From positions 62,001 through 126,000 of the forward strand of contig DXXG01000004.1 of the NCBI GenBank assembly GCA_019416455.1: DNA of 64,000 nucleotides, given 5' to 3'. Below the pieces are notes generated by a model. The model had not been told where the DNA came from. It was given only the letters and a program-made list of their open reading frames with translations, and did no database searches. Position numbers and translations under genes: made by a program. The stretch is from Clostridiales bacterium. GTDB taxonomy: Bacteria > Bacillota > Clostridia > Oscillospirales > Acutalibacteraceae. This document shows positions 25,338 to 33,788 of this stretch, piece by piece (the stretch's first letter is position 1; the number at the start of each line of letters is the position of its first letter).

Positions 25338-26186
25338 ATGGATTGGGTAGAAAGCATCCATAAAGCGATTGGGTATATGGAAGAAAATCTCCGGGAGGAT
25401 CTGAGCATCCAGGAGATTTCGCAGCAGGCTGCTATGTCACCCTTTTATTTTCAAAAGGGTTTTGCCATGCTGTGCGGCATGACGGTGGGGGATTATCTCC
25501 GCCAGCGCCGTCTTTCTGCCGCTGGATCTGAGGTCCTTTACACAGACCGGAAGATCATTGACATCGCTCTGGAATTCGGTTGCGATTCCCCAGACAGCTT
25601 TACAAAAGCGTTTGCCCGGTTCCACGGGGTCACACCCTCCGCGCTGCGAAAAAGCGGAGGCGCGGTACGTTCCTTCGCTCCGCTGCAAATTAAAGTTACA
25701 TTGGAAGGTGGTCAAAACATGGAATGCAGTATCATGAAAAAAGAAGCCTTTACTGTGCTCTGTCGGTCTAAGACCTTCAAGTATGAGGACGCCTGCACCC
25801 AGATCCCCAAGTTTTGGGAGGAGCATTACCGTACCGGTGGTGGCAAGGTGGTGTACGGAATCAATCTGGACGAAAGCATGAGTGGCAGTGAATTTGAGTA
25901 TCTCATCGCGGATGATTACGATCCCGCCAAGGAAGTACCGGAGGGATACAGCGTTCGGACCATTCCCGCCCACACTTGGGCAGTATTCCCTTGTACCGGC
26001 AAAATGCCTCAGGCGCTTCAGGGACTGAACCAGCGGATCTTTTCACACTGGCTGCCCACGAATACGGACTATAAGATCGCGGCTGGGATCAATGTGGAGC
26101 TGTACAGCGATGCCAGCAAATTTGAAAAGGGAACTCAGGATCAGGATTATTACTGCGAGATCTGGATCCCTGTGGAAAAGAAATAA
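25338..26186 (+). CDS. AraC-family regulator with GyrI-like effector-binding domain
   Basis: A 282-residue protein. Residues 1-100 are an AraC-type double helix-turn-helix (EENLREDLSIQEISQQAAMS, then KIIDIALEFGCDSPDSFTKA). From about residue 130 it is a GyrI-like/effector-binding domain (MKKEAFTVLCRSKTFKY...YCEIWIPVEKK). Such proteins usually sense small hydrophobic or cationic ligands. I start at the ATG 25338, about nine bases after GAAGGA. The longer frame begins inside the promoter. The target may be the convergent MATE gene, but no operator evidence supports this. Confidence 0.88.
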   Translation: MDWVESIHKAIGYMEENLREDLSIQEISQQAAMSPFYFQKGFAMLCGMTVGDYLRQRRLSAAGSEVLYTDRKIIDIALEFGCDSPDSFTKAFARFHGVTPSALRKSGGAVRSFAPLQIKVTLEGGQNMECSIMKKEAFTVLCRSKTFKYEDACTQIPKFWEEHYRTGGGKVVYGINLDESMSGSEFEYLIADDYDPAKEVPEGYSVRTIPAHTWAVFPCTGKMPQALQGLNQRIFSHWLPTNTDYKIAAGINVELYSDASKFEKGTQDQDYYCEIWIPVEKK

Positions 26187-26220
26187 GGTCGGCTTTGACA
26201 GGCCAGACCCCAGTTGGCTT

Positions 26221-26333
26221 TCTAAAGAAAATCTCCATAGAAAACCAATAGACGACGAGACAAAAACACCCCCAAAACCACACTCAGCAGTGCGGGTTTT
26301 GGGGGTGTTTTGGCAGAATGCTCTCTATTAGGT
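26221..26333 (+). repeat. Dispersed palindromic repeat, copy 1 (terminator-like)
   Basis: Contains the core palindrome CACCCCCAAAACC ... GGGTTTTGGGGGTG around 26,267-26,312, ending in TTTT. The left flank matches copies 2 and 4 at 48,790 and 62,726 (TCTAA...AAAATC...TAGAAAACCA). It sits between two convergent genes and can fold into a bidirectional terminator. Confidence 0.75.
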
Positions 26334-26366
26334 GCAGTGAGTAAAGGGGCTTACAAATTTTGCCTT

Positions 26367-27788
26367 TCAGGTCGCCCGTTGGGCTTTGCGGCGCCCATGC
26401 TTTTCACGGAACGCCGGCAGCGCTGCCCGGCCCTGTTCCGTGACAGGACGCACCCATTTGCCGGAATACATATGTACCTGCATCAGGATGAACCGTATGG
26501 GTTCGTCGATGTAGCAGCAGGCGAAAACCAGCAAAAACGGCATTTTCCATACAAGGCCCGTCAGACAGACGCAAGGTAATACCAGGGCGTACATGAAGGA
26601 GATTTCCAGAATGGTGCCGTACGCCGCGTCTCCGGCTGACCGATAGGTGTCGTTTTGGGTCCAGTTGCACATGCGGATCACGGCCGCAACACTGTAAATC
26701 ATCAATAGCCCGGTGCCGATCTCCAAAGATTCCCCGGAAAGGCTCATCACAGTCAGAAGAGGACGATGCACCGCCAGCAGGGTCACGCACAGCACAAAGA
26801 TGCTGCTTCCGCACAGCAGCACCAGCCGCTTTGCCCGCTCGTAGGCAGTGTCCAGTTCACCCGCGCCAACGCTCTTGCCAACAAGCACCGAAGCCGCGTT
26901 GGAAAAGCCTGAAAAGAAGCCGATGACCAGGCCCTCTAGGGTACGGAACACGGCGATAGCGGCGATGGCTTGTTCGGACTGGCGGCCCAGCACGATGTTG
27001 ATGACCATGTTGCCCACACCGATCAAAATCTCATTGCAGAGGATAGGAAAGCATTTGACAAAATAGGACCGCACGAAGTCTCCATTCCAGCGAAAATGCT
27101 TGGTGAAATGGAACAGGTACGGATATCCCTGTGCCCGGCTGAGGATCAGGATGACTGCCATATTGACGGCGGCCGCGCAGGTAGTGGCCAATGCCGCGCC
27201 ACGCACACCCATTGCGGGCAGACCAAACTTGCCGTAGATAAACACCCAGTTCAGCCCCATATTCGTGGCAACGGAGGCGATCGCCGCGTAGAGGGGAATA
27301 CGCACCCGTTCAGTGGAGCGCAGCAACGCACTCATGGCCATGGAAATCACCTGCATGGGGTATGCGAAGCCTACAATGCTCAGGTAATCTACGCCGATGG
27401 CCCGAATGGTTGTTTTGTCTGTATAAATGCTCATCACCAGCTCCGGCGCCAGCAGCGCAAGACAGGTGAAGATTGACGTGGAAGCGAGCATACAGACCAG
27501 TGTCAAGCCGAAGGAACGGTCAATGCCGTCATCGTCTTTAGCGCCCCAGTACTGGGAGAAAAACAGCATACCGCCGCCCACGAACCCCCAGTATCCGGAG
27601 AACATCAGCGACGAAAACTGGGCACAAAGACCCACCGCGCCAACGGATGTTTCGCCCAGCGGGGCGATCATCATGGTGTCTACCATGCTGCCCGTTGTTG
27701 TCAATAGGTTTTGCAGCGCGACAGGGATGGCGATCACCGCGAGGTTCCGCAGGAAAGTACCCCAGGGAAACCCGGATTTTGTTTTCAA
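26367..27788 (-). CDS. MATE-family efflux transporter
   Basis: A 473-residue membrane protein with about 12 hydrophobic segments, starting FLRNLAVIAIPVALQNLLTT and including the MVDTMMIAPLGETSVGAVGL motif of the family. It likely exports cationic compounds or metabolites by Na+ or H+ antiport; the substrate is unknown. The frame is open 39 codons further upstream, but the promoter at 27,823-27,851 rules that out. I choose TTG at 27788, eight bases after a GGAG site. A transcribed repeat hairpin follows the gene. Confidence 0.88.
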   Translation of the reverse strand: MKTKSGFPWGTFLRNLAVIAIPVALQNLLTTTGSMVDTMMIAPLGETSVGAVGLCAQFSSLMFSGYWGFVGGGMLFFSQYWGAKDDDGIDRSFGLTLVCMLASTSIFTCLALLAPELVMSIYTDKTTIRAIGVDYLSIVGFAYPMQVISMAMSALLRSTERVRIPLYAAIASVATNMGLNWVFIYGKFGLPAMGVRGAALATTCAAAVNMAVILILSRAQGYPYLFHFTKHFRWNGDFVRSYFVKCFPILCNEILIGVGNMVINIVLGRQSEQAIAAIAVFRTLEGLVIGFFSGFSNAASVLVGKSVGAGELDTAYERAKRLVLLCGSSIFVLCVTLLAVHRPLLTVMSLSGESLEIGTGLLMIYSVAAVIRMCNWTQNDTYRSAGDAAYGTILEISFMYALVLPCVCLTGLVWKMPFLLVFACCYIDEPIRFILMQVHMYSGKWVRPVTEQGRAALPAFREKHGRRKAQRAT

Positions 27789-27822
27789 TACTCTCTCTCC
27801 ATTTCCGTTGAATTTCGGCGTA

Positions 27823-27851
27823 AGTATAGCACGAATCCACTGAAAACGCAA
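27823..27851 (-). promoter_or_regulatory. Promoter of MATE gene
   Basis: Minus strand: TTGCGT (27846-27851), 17 bases, TATACT (27823-27828). It lies inside the upstream extension of the open frame and so fixes the TTG start at 27788. Confidence 0.78.
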
Positions 27852-28116
27852 CGCCATGTCGATACTGAAAATGCAGATTGATGGGACATATTTTGCCTCC
27901 ACCAAATGTGAAAGCGAAATACTCGATCGCTTGGGAGGAATCGCTGTTGATAACGGTCATCCCAGAGACGTCAGATCTTCCAGAATGCAGGTGAGTACTT
28001 GCGCGGCATTTTAGGGTTTCACCGGAGGGTTCTACAGCGTCAAATATGAATGGAGGCTTTTTCTTGAGAGTTGGGAGGCTATCATAAGAAAAATGTCACA
28101 ATTTGACGGTTGTTTC

Positions 28117-28145
28117 TTGTTGGGATAATTTTCCTCTGCTATAAT
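28117..28145 (+). promoter_or_regulatory. Promoter of DUF4230 gene pair
   Basis: TTGTTG (28117-28122), 17 bases, then a perfect TATAAT (28140-28145), about 44 bases before the ATG at 28189. The interval from 27,852 back to this promoter holds no gene I can support. Confidence 0.6.
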
Positions 28146-28176
28146 GAAAAAGACCACTAGCAATACGGGAGAAAAA

Positions 28177-28239
28177 GGAGTAAGGAAAATGGGTTCCGAA
28201 CAGAAAAAAAGAGGGAAAAGCAGCAAGGGAAAGATGTGC
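28177..28239 (+). other. Ribosome site, ATG and A7 run: apparent -1 frameshift at start of DUF4230 gene
   Basis: A strong GGAG (28177-28180) lies eight bases before ATG 28189, but that frame stops after 17 codons. A run of seven A residues (28204-28210) follows the codon CAG. Reading it with a -1 shift joins ATG 28189 to the DUF4230 frame and adds a short lysine-rich head before the membrane segment. Either one A is missing (error or mutation), or slippage is used, or translation starts at GTG 28236. Confidence 0.6.
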
Positions 28240-28835
28240 TGAAATCCGTAGTGGTGAAAAACTATTCTATCCCCGTTTGGGGATTGGGTGCGCTGATCTT
28301 GGTGGTAATTCTGGTAGTGGCCTTTGTGGTGATCCCCACTGCCCGAAACAATAAAAAACAGGCGGAGGTCATTACGATCTCTACGTTGCAGGAGATCATC
28401 GACGTCAGCGAACTCTCTACCTTTACCGCGGTTTATAACGGCATCGCTCAAGTGATGAATGAAGAAAATCCGGAATCGGTGGACTACTATGTGTCCTATG
28501 AGGCTAAGGTAAACGCCGGCATCAACTTTGAAGAGGTGGGCATTGAGCTGGAGGAGGAGACAAAAACTATCCGCATCACGGTGCCGCCGGTGGAGCTCAC
28601 GGAAGTGAACGTGGACATCGCCTCTTTGGATTTCATCTTTTACAACCAAAGTTTGAATACCTCTGCCGTGACGGAAACGGCTTTCAAAGCCTGCGAAGCG
28701 GACGTGAAAAAGGAAAGCCAGGAGCAGGAAGCCATCTATGAATTGGCGGAGCAAAACGCCAAAAATGTGCTGACCGCTCTGGTCAAGCCCATTGTGGAAC
28801 AGTCAGATACGGAATACACCCTGGTGGTAGAGTGA
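28236..28835 (+). CDS. DUF4230 membrane-anchored protein
   Basis: The open frame begins with GTG 28236 and gives 199 residues. After a short basic head comes one membrane segment (VWGLGALILVVILVVAFVVI), then an outside domain of about 160 residues with ISTLQEIIDVSELSTFTAVY, KVNAGINFEEVGIELEEE and KTIRITVPPVELTEVNVD, which I recognise as DUF4230. Function unknown. The true start is probably ATG 28189 in another frame (see the separate entry). It is followed 14 bases later by a second DUF4230 gene, the lipoprotein. Confidence 0.78.
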   Translation: MLKSVVVKNYSIPVWGLGALILVVILVVAFVVIPTARNNKKQAEVITISTLQEIIDVSELSTFTAVYNGIAQVMNEENPESVDYYVSYEAKVNAGINFEEVGIELEEETKTIRITVPPVELTEVNVDIASLDFIFYNQSLNTSAVTETAFKACEADVKKESQEQEAIYELAEQNAKNVLTALVKPIVEQSDTEYTLVVE

Positions 28836-28849
28836 GGGAGGATGAAACA

Positions 28850-29506
28850 ATGAAAAAATGTATCTCCTTTCTTTTGGCGTTGCTTTTGTCTCTTTCCCTG
28901 GCCTCCTGCGGGACGGGAAAGCCAGATGTTTCAGAAATGGAGCCGGAAGTGTCCCAGATGAAGGCTATTTGTGAACTGGCGGTGATGGACTGTTACTATC
29001 ACAACGTGGCTAAGTTCAAAGAGGAGGATGCGGAAGGTTTTCTGTTCTGGCAGAAGGACAAGCAGTTCTGGATCGAGTACAGTGGTGTGGTGACTCTTGG
29101 AGTAGATGTATCCCAAGTCACTGTGGATGTGAAGGACACCCAGGTGACAATTACCCTGCCGGCCGCCAAAGTGTTGAACTGCAAGGTGGATTCCGGCTCC
29201 CTGACAGAGGATTCTTTCATTGTGGCAGATGGGTCCGCCAGCATCAACGCAGAGGACGAAGTGGCTGCCTTTGATGCCGCCCAGACCAAGCTTCAGGAAA
29301 CCGCCGCCAGTGATACGGTGTTGTTGGCCAACGCCCAGCAGCGGGCTCAGTCCTTATTGGAGGATTACGTCACCAATGTGGGGAACGTAGTGGGTAAGAA
29401 GTATACCATCCAGTGGATCTACCTGGATGAGGAAGGTATGGAGACTGCTGTACCTGTGAGCAGTGCCCCTCAGTCAGCACTTGAGGAGAGTTCTGCTTCC
29501 GAGTAG
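28850..29506 (+). CDS. DUF4230-like lipoprotein
   Basis: A 218-residue protein with a lipoprotein signal (MKKCISFLLALLLSLSLASC), the lipidated cysteine following LAS. The mature part repeats the plan of the preceding DUF4230 gene: KAICELAVMDCYYHNVAK, GVVTLGVDVSQVTVDVKD, TQVTITLPAAKVLNCKVD. Probably attached to the outer face of the membrane. Function unknown; co-transcribed with its paralogue. The C-terminus is a low-complexity serine-rich tail. I choose the ATG at 28850 because it starts the signal peptide and has GGGAGG before it. Confidence 0.8.
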   Translation: MKKCISFLLALLLSLSLASCGTGKPDVSEMEPEVSQMKAICELAVMDCYYHNVAKFKEEDAEGFLFWQKDKQFWIEYSGVVTLGVDVSQVTVDVKDTQVTITLPAAKVLNCKVDSGSLTEDSFIVADGSASINAEDEVAAFDAAQTKLQETAASDTVLLANAQQRAQSLLEDYVTNVGNVVGKKYTIQWIYLDEEGMETAVPVSSAPQSALEESSASE

Positions 29507-29658
29507 TGTTCTGACAGTTTTTTCTTGACGAATGATAAAATAAAACAAGAGTAAGGGCATTAGCGATATAGTCAATCTCCAGTTGAGATTCATTACCACC
29601 GATCTGGATTACAACCCGGTCAGTCAGTTTTTGCGGTGAAATTTTAGAGGTGTTTTTG

Positions 29659-30042
29659 ATGAAACGAGTAGTTCCCTTTTTGTTTGCGTTGGTAATGTTG
29701 CTCGCTGGGTGTTCTGGGGGTGAAAATAGTGGTTCCTTTCAGCAAATCAGCCAGGAGGAGGCCAAGGAGATGATGGACACTCAGGAGGTCATTGTTCTGG
29801 ATGTACGGGAACAGGACGAGTACGACAGTGGCCACATTCCAGGGGCGGTGTTGCTGCCAGTGGGTACCATCAATGAAGAAACCGCTTCCGCGGTGATTCC
29901 TGAGAAGGATAGCGCTGTTCTGGTTTACTGTCGCAGCGGCAACCGTAGCAAAACGGCTTCCGAAGCCTTGGCAGAACTGGGCTATACCAATATCTACGAA
30001 TTTGGGGGTATCAACACTTGGCCCTATGAGATTGAGCATTGA
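29659..30042 (+). CDS. Rhodanese-like lipoprotein
   Basis: A 127-residue protein with signal MKRVVPFLFALVMLLAGC and an LLAGC lipobox. The remaining 105 residues are a single rhodanese domain: IVLDVREQDEYDSGHIPGAV and the active loop VYCRSGNRSKTA with the catalytic cysteine. It probably handles sulfane sulfur or a redox thiol outside the membrane. GAGGTG lies seven bases before ATG 29659. It is 152 bases after the DUF4230 lipoprotein and is followed by a hairpin. Confidence 0.88.
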   Translation: MKRVVPFLFALVMLLAGCSGGENSGSFQQISQEEAKEMMDTQEVIVLDVREQDEYDSGHIPGAVLLPVGTINEETASAVIPEKDSAVLVYCRSGNRSKTASEALAELGYTNIYEFGGINTWPYEIEH

Positions 30043-30045
30043 AAA

Positions 30046-30071
30046 AACTCCACCCAGTCTAGGGTGGAGTT
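30046..30071 (+). terminator. Hairpin terminator after rhodanese gene
   Basis: CTCCACCC pairs with GGGTGGAG around a six-base loop, flanked by A residues before and TTT after, starting four bases past the stop. A second weak hairpin plus T run lies near 30,118-30,150. The rest of the 30,072-30,234 gap holds nothing I recognise. Confidence 0.65.
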
Positions 30072-30234
30072 TGGTTATCAGTAGAGCAGAAAAGGTACTG
30101 GAATGATAAAAGATGGGGGAGAGGCAGAAATCTCCTCCTTTTTCTTTTTTGTCCATCGTCAAGTCTTGATGGTAGATCCCCAATGCGGAACCATTGGGGA
30201 ATAAACATTCGGTGTGATTTTTCGTGCATAGGTA

Positions 30235-31584
30235 TTACAACTGAAATTCGCCTTTCCTTTTATAAAACCGGTATGCGAGAATACACAGAATAATTTGAGC
30301 CACTGAGGAAATAGGGGTTCCCAAACCAATGTGAAACAGGGAGGCTCCCTCGAGCTGGCTCATCAGGTAAACAGCTGGGATCCTCACGCAAAACGCACCA
30401 ACTACACCTTGTACCATGACAAATACGGTTTTTCCGCAACCGTTGAAGTATCCCACAAAGCAAAACAGGACCGCGGTGAGCAGGCAGTCGATCGCGTAGG
30501 CTTTCAAATAGTCGTGAGCGTAGGCGATTACTTCTCCTTCGTTGGAGAAGATAGCGGATAACAAGTTGCCGGCGAAAAACGCGATGGATCCCATGATGAA
30601 ACCGGCAATCAACGCTGTTTTAATCCCATAGAACAAAGCTTTGCGGGAGCGTTCAAATTTTCCGGCTCCATTGTTCTGCGCCACAAAGGCAGAAATGGCC
30701 TGCATATAGGCGGATGCTACCAGCATCAAAAAGACACAAACCTTCTCCGCAACGCCAACAGCGGCAGATTCCCTGACGCCCATGCCGTTGACCACAACCT
30801 GAATAAAAAGGAAGGAAAACTGCACCAGCAATTCCTGCAAGGCAATGGGCACACCCACAAGCAGGATTCTTTTTAAGTAAGCTGGATGGAACCGAATGTA
30901 TTTTTTTGAGAACGTAAAGGGCAGATCCTTTTTGCCAATGAAATAAAGGGAAAATACCACGCTGATTCCCTGAGCAGATACGGTTGCGATAGCGGCCCCG
31001 GCAGCGCCCATGTCAAAAACCGCAACCAATAGCAGATCGCCCAAGATATTGATCACACAGGCAATGGCCACCGTGATCAAAGGCGTTTTTGAATCACCGA
31101 TACCGCGAAAAATAGCGCCGATCACATTGTAGGCGGTAATGAAAACAGCTCCCATACCGCAGATTCGTACATAGCTGCTGGTTTGAATAAAGGCCTCTTC
31201 CGGAGCATGCATGAAGGTGGCAAGATTGTCGCTAAATGGGATCACTAAAGCAGTCACCACGATTGCCAGCACTGCGAAAATAGCAATGCCGGTTCCGATA
31301 CCCTGTCCGGCTTTGTCAGGTTTGCCACCACCGATGCAGTCCCCAACAAAGACGGTCACACCCATGGAAAGTCCGGTGATGACCATGGTGATCATGTTGA
31401 AAAGCTGACTGCCGGTGGATACTCCCGACTGCTCGAAGGTGTCTGCAAACTGTCCTACAATGATCAAATCTGCCGCGCCGTACATGGCTTGCAAAAAAAG
31501 TGCCAGCAGGACTGGAAACGCGAAGGAGATGAGAGATTTCAAAATGTTTCCCTGGATCAAACTCTGTTCTTTTTTCTGGTTCAT
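30235..31584 (-). CDS. MATE-family efflux transporter (behind candidate guanidine riboswitch)
   Basis: A 449-residue polytopic membrane protein. ISFAFPVLLALFLQAMYGAA, LIIVGQFADTFEQSGVSTGS and GITGLSMGVTV-like blocks are typical of NorM/MepA-type MATE carriers. It starts at ATG 31584, five bases after AAGGAGGG; an ATG 12 codons earlier lacks such a site. It is the second gene after a cytidylate-kinase-like gene in a transcript with a structured leader resembling guanidine-IV riboswitches, so guanidine or a related cation is a plausible substrate. Confidence 0.88.
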   Translation of the reverse strand: MNQKKEQSLIQGNILKSLISFAFPVLLALFLQAMYGAADLIIVGQFADTFEQSGVSTGSQLFNMITMVITGLSMGVTVFVGDCIGGGKPDKAGQGIGTGIAIFAVLAIVVTALVIPFSDNLATFMHAPEEAFIQTSSYVRICGMGAVFITAYNVIGAIFRGIGDSKTPLITVAIACVINILGDLLLVAVFDMGAAGAAIATVSAQGISVVFSLYFIGKKDLPFTFSKKYIRFHPAYLKRILLVGVPIALQELLVQFSFLFIQVVVNGMGVRESAAVGVAEKVCVFLMLVASAYMQAISAFVAQNNGAGKFERSRKALFYGIKTALIAGFIMGSIAFFAGNLLSAIFSNEGEVIAYAHDYLKAYAIDCLLTAVLFCFVGYFNGCGKTVFVMVQGVVGAFCVRIPAVYLMSQLEGASLFHIGLGTPISSVAQIILCILAYRFYKRKGEFQL

Positions 31585-31594
31585 GATACCCTCC

Positions 31595-32209
31595 TTATTT
31601 TCCGAACCATTGGGTTGCATATTGCGCCACAGAAGGAATGATCTTCTTGATTTCCAGATAGCTGGTGTTCAGGCAAAGGTCATATCCTCTCATATCACCC
31701 CAACGATAAGGACACAGGAAATCGTGGTTCTTAGCGCGGAGTTTGTCCACCTCTTTGATCTGTTTTTCGTATTCTTTATCGGTGCGGTTCCTATTCTCCG
31801 TTTCTCGTTCCCTGCAACGCTGGATGCGGGATTCCAACTCGGCGTACACAAAAATCCGCAGCGGGTTCTGCTCAGCCAAGATCACATTGGCGTTCCGGCC
31901 CACGATAACGCAGTTACCCTTTTGGGCGATCTTTTTGATCAGTTCCGTTTGCTTTGCCAGCAAGGTTGTGGGAAGATTGGAAAAGTAGGAGACCTGAGAC
32001 AGAGTCCGTCCAAAGATAAGAGGATACTGGGGTGTTGCGGCGCCCTGCTCCAGTATCTGTTCCAGATAGGATTCTTTCATTTCTGTGGACTGAGCCATAG
32101 CGGTGAGAATTTCCCGGTCGTAATACCCATACCCCAGAGCATCCGCCAGCCGTTTTCCCACCTCTCGTCCGCCACTGCCAAATTCTCTGCTGATTGTAAT
32201 AATGTTCAT
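31595..32209 (-). CDS. Cytidylate-kinase-like family protein
   Basis: A 204-residue P-loop protein starting MNIITISREFGSGGREVGKR, the N-terminal signature of the cytidylate-kinase-like family (PF13189 type), then YGYYDREILTAMAQ and GNCVIVGRNANVILAEQNPL. The real cmk is usually longer and part of another gene cluster, so this is probably not the housekeeping enzyme. Function unknown. GGAGA lies seven bases before ATG 32209. It is the first gene of the leader-controlled transcript, 10 bases before the MATE gene. Confidence 0.82.
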   Translation of the reverse strand: MNIITISREFGSGGREVGKRLADALGYGYYDREILTAMAQSTEMKESYLEQILEQGAATPQYPLIFGRTLSQVSYFSNLPTTLLAKQTELIKKIAQKGNCVIVGRNANVILAEQNPLRIFVYAELESRIQRCRERETENRNRTDKEYEKQIKEVDKLRAKNHDFLCPYRWGDMRGYDLCLNTSYLEIKKIIPSVAQYATQWFGK

Positions 32210-32228
32210 TAGATTTCTCCTTTGCTGC

Positions 32229-32320
32229 AAAAAAATAGAGCCGGATAAGAAAAGCAGGAATTCCACCTGCCATCTTATCCAGCTCGCAACTTCATACGTG
32301 TTGCTCACCCTCCGATGAAC
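32229..32320 (-). promoter_or_regulatory. Candidate guanidine-IV (mepA-type) riboswitch with terminator
   Basis: On the minus strand, a GAGGGTGAGCAAC ... GTTGCGAGC hairpin (inner stem GCAAC/GTTGC) is followed by a second hairpin, CAGGTGGAATTCCTG. The 3' part of the first hairpin (AGCTGGATAAGA, 32,273-32,284) can instead pair with TCTTATCCGGCT (32,239-32,250) to form a terminator followed by seven T residues within 32,229-32,235. As I recall, the mepA motif has this GAGGGTG...GTTGCGAG plus GGTGGAATTCC arrangement upstream of MATE genes. The match is from memory and not computed. Confidence 0.62.
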
Positions 32321-32326
32321 GACTTA

Positions 32327-32355
32327 TTTATATCATGGTTTCAGTTCCTTGTCAA
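32327..32355 (-). promoter_or_regulatory. Promoter of kinase-like/MATE operon
   Basis: Minus strand: perfect TTGACA (32350-32355), 17-base spacer, TATAAA (32327-32332). The predicted start near 32,320 coincides with the 5' edge of the structured leader. Confidence 0.85.
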
Positions 32356-32397
32356 CACCATCGTTTTTTATACCAGCACGTACTGGGGTAATTTCCA

Positions 32398-33165
32398 CTA
32401 GCTGCCAGCCCAGAAGTCTCCCGGTAATTCTCCGGAAGATCCCGCCGGAGTGGTGGTCTGATTCTCTGGAGAAAGCTGGGCATAGTGCTGGTTGATGGCT
32501 GCCATGCCGGTCTGGGGATCCCGATTGAGTAAAGACCTGTAAATGGTTTCGTGGCAGTCCACAAGCGCCTGCCACTGGGCATCGGTGGCGGTAGTCAAAA
32601 CATTCTCAATGGCAGCCTCGCAGAGACTGGAGACGGCTTTTTGCAGGACGGCAAAAAGCCGGTTCCCGCTGCACTGGATAAGCGCTTCGTGAAAAGCGGA
32701 ATCCAGTGTGACTCGCTCATGGCCGGTGGCTTGTCTCATGTTTTCCACCAGCTTGCCTAGGGGCTCCAGGGTCTGGCGCCACTGGGACTGGGCTGAGGCA
32801 GAGGTGCAGTCTGCTGTTTGGATAGCCAAGAGTAAGGATTGTGTTTCCAATCCTCGGCGCAGCTGCTGTACCTCATCGAAGTTGCTCTGTTTTAAAAACA
32901 GCAGCATGGAAAAAACACTGCTGAAACTCTCGCCGATCTGGTTGACCAGAAAGTTTCCCTTGCCATGGACACAAGAGATCAACCCCATGTTTTCTAACGT
33001 GCGCAGCGCCTCCCGAATAGAGTTGCGGCCCAATCCCAGTGTCGCCATCATTTCTCGTTCAGAGGGCAGTTTGCCGCCAAATGCCAGTTGTCCATCTTGT
33101 ACAAGCTGTTTGATGTAAGCAATAACTGTAATATATGCTTTTTCCTTTGGATATCCAGTATCCAC
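32398..33165 (-). CDS. FadR-type GntR transcriptional regulator
   Basis: A 255-residue regulator. Residues 10-75 are a GntR winged helix (KLPSEREMMATLGLGRNSIREALRTLENMGLI split over that span). The rest is an all-helical FCD-like ligand-binding domain containing DSAFHEALIQCSGN, where the histidine may bind a metal. It is the fourth gene of the lrgA-lrgB-kinase-like-gntR operon, 18 bases after the kinase-like gene. The palindrome TGGTACTACCA at the lrgA promoter fits FadR-type operators, so autoregulation of the operon is likely. Confidence 0.86.
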   Translation of the reverse strand: MDTGYPKEKAYITVIAYIKQLVQDGQLAFGGKLPSEREMMATLGLGRNSIREALRTLENMGLISCVHGKGNFLVNQIGESFSSVFSMLLFLKQSNFDEVQQLRRGLETQSLLLAIQTADCTSASAQSQWRQTLEPLGKLVENMRQATGHERVTLDSAFHEALIQCSGNRLFAVLQKAVSSLCEAAIENVLTTATDAQWQALVDCHETIYRSLLNRDPQTGMAAINQHYAQLSPENQTTTPAGSSGELPGDFWAGS

Positions 33166-33183
33166 GATCTCACCTGCCCATCA

Positions 33184-33771
33184 TTATTGGACAATGCCCC
33201 GGATCTTTAAGTAGGCTAAAATCACCTCTACGGTTCCGTCTACCCCCAAGATCCCGCTATCCAAGCAAAGGTCGTAGTGGGCTGAGGCGCCCCATTCCTC
33301 TCCGGTGTAGTATCTGTGAAAAGCGGCGCGGTCACTGTCTGTTTGCTGGTTCAGCTCTATGGCTTTTTTCAGCGACAGACCGTATTCCTGCATCGTCCGC
33401 TGGGCACGTATGTCCTTATCAGCGTGGAGAAAAATACTGACAGCCCGCTTTTCCCCACGGAAGATGTAGCCGCCGCAGCGGCCGATCAGTACACAGGAGG
33501 TTTTTCCGCAAAGCTGCTGAATACGCCGGAAGGGGATGCGCCCCATACCATCCTCCACGTTGCTGGTGGCAATGGCGTACAGCAAGCTGTCCACGGGCTG
33601 TTCTTCGTAAAAGGACTGGACCTCTTCGTAATCCAGCGTTCCTTTTGCAATCTGCATCAGTTCTTGCCGCCCATAGTAGGGAATACCAAGCCGCTGGGCC
33701 AGACGCATGCCGATTTCCCGTCCGCCGCTGCCGGCCTGTCTGCCAATGGTGATAATAAAGTTTTCCATCAT
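33184..33771 (-). CDS. Cytidylate-kinase-like family protein (second copy)
   Basis: A 195-residue paralogue of the protein at 31,595-32,209. The N-terminus FIITIGRQAGSGGREIGMRL and IPYYGRQELMQIAKG match it closely, followed by SCVLIGRCGGYIFRGEKRAV. It lies between lrgB and gntR. Two adjacent ATG codons (33771 and 33768) are possible; GAGGG is five bases before the first. Its role in an LrgAB operon is unknown; sensing or modifying a nucleotide is only a guess. Confidence 0.8.
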   Translation of the reverse strand: MMENFIITIGRQAGSGGREIGMRLAQRLGIPYYGRQELMQIAKGTLDYEEVQSFYEEQPVDSLLYAIATSNVEDGMGRIPFRRIQQLCGKTSCVLIGRCGGYIFRGEKRAVSIFLHADKDIRAQRTMQEYGLSLKKAIELNQQTDSDRAAFHRYYTGEEWGASAHYDLCLDSGILGVDGTVEVILAYLKIRGIVQ

Positions 33772-33788
33772 GCGATCCCTCATTTCTG

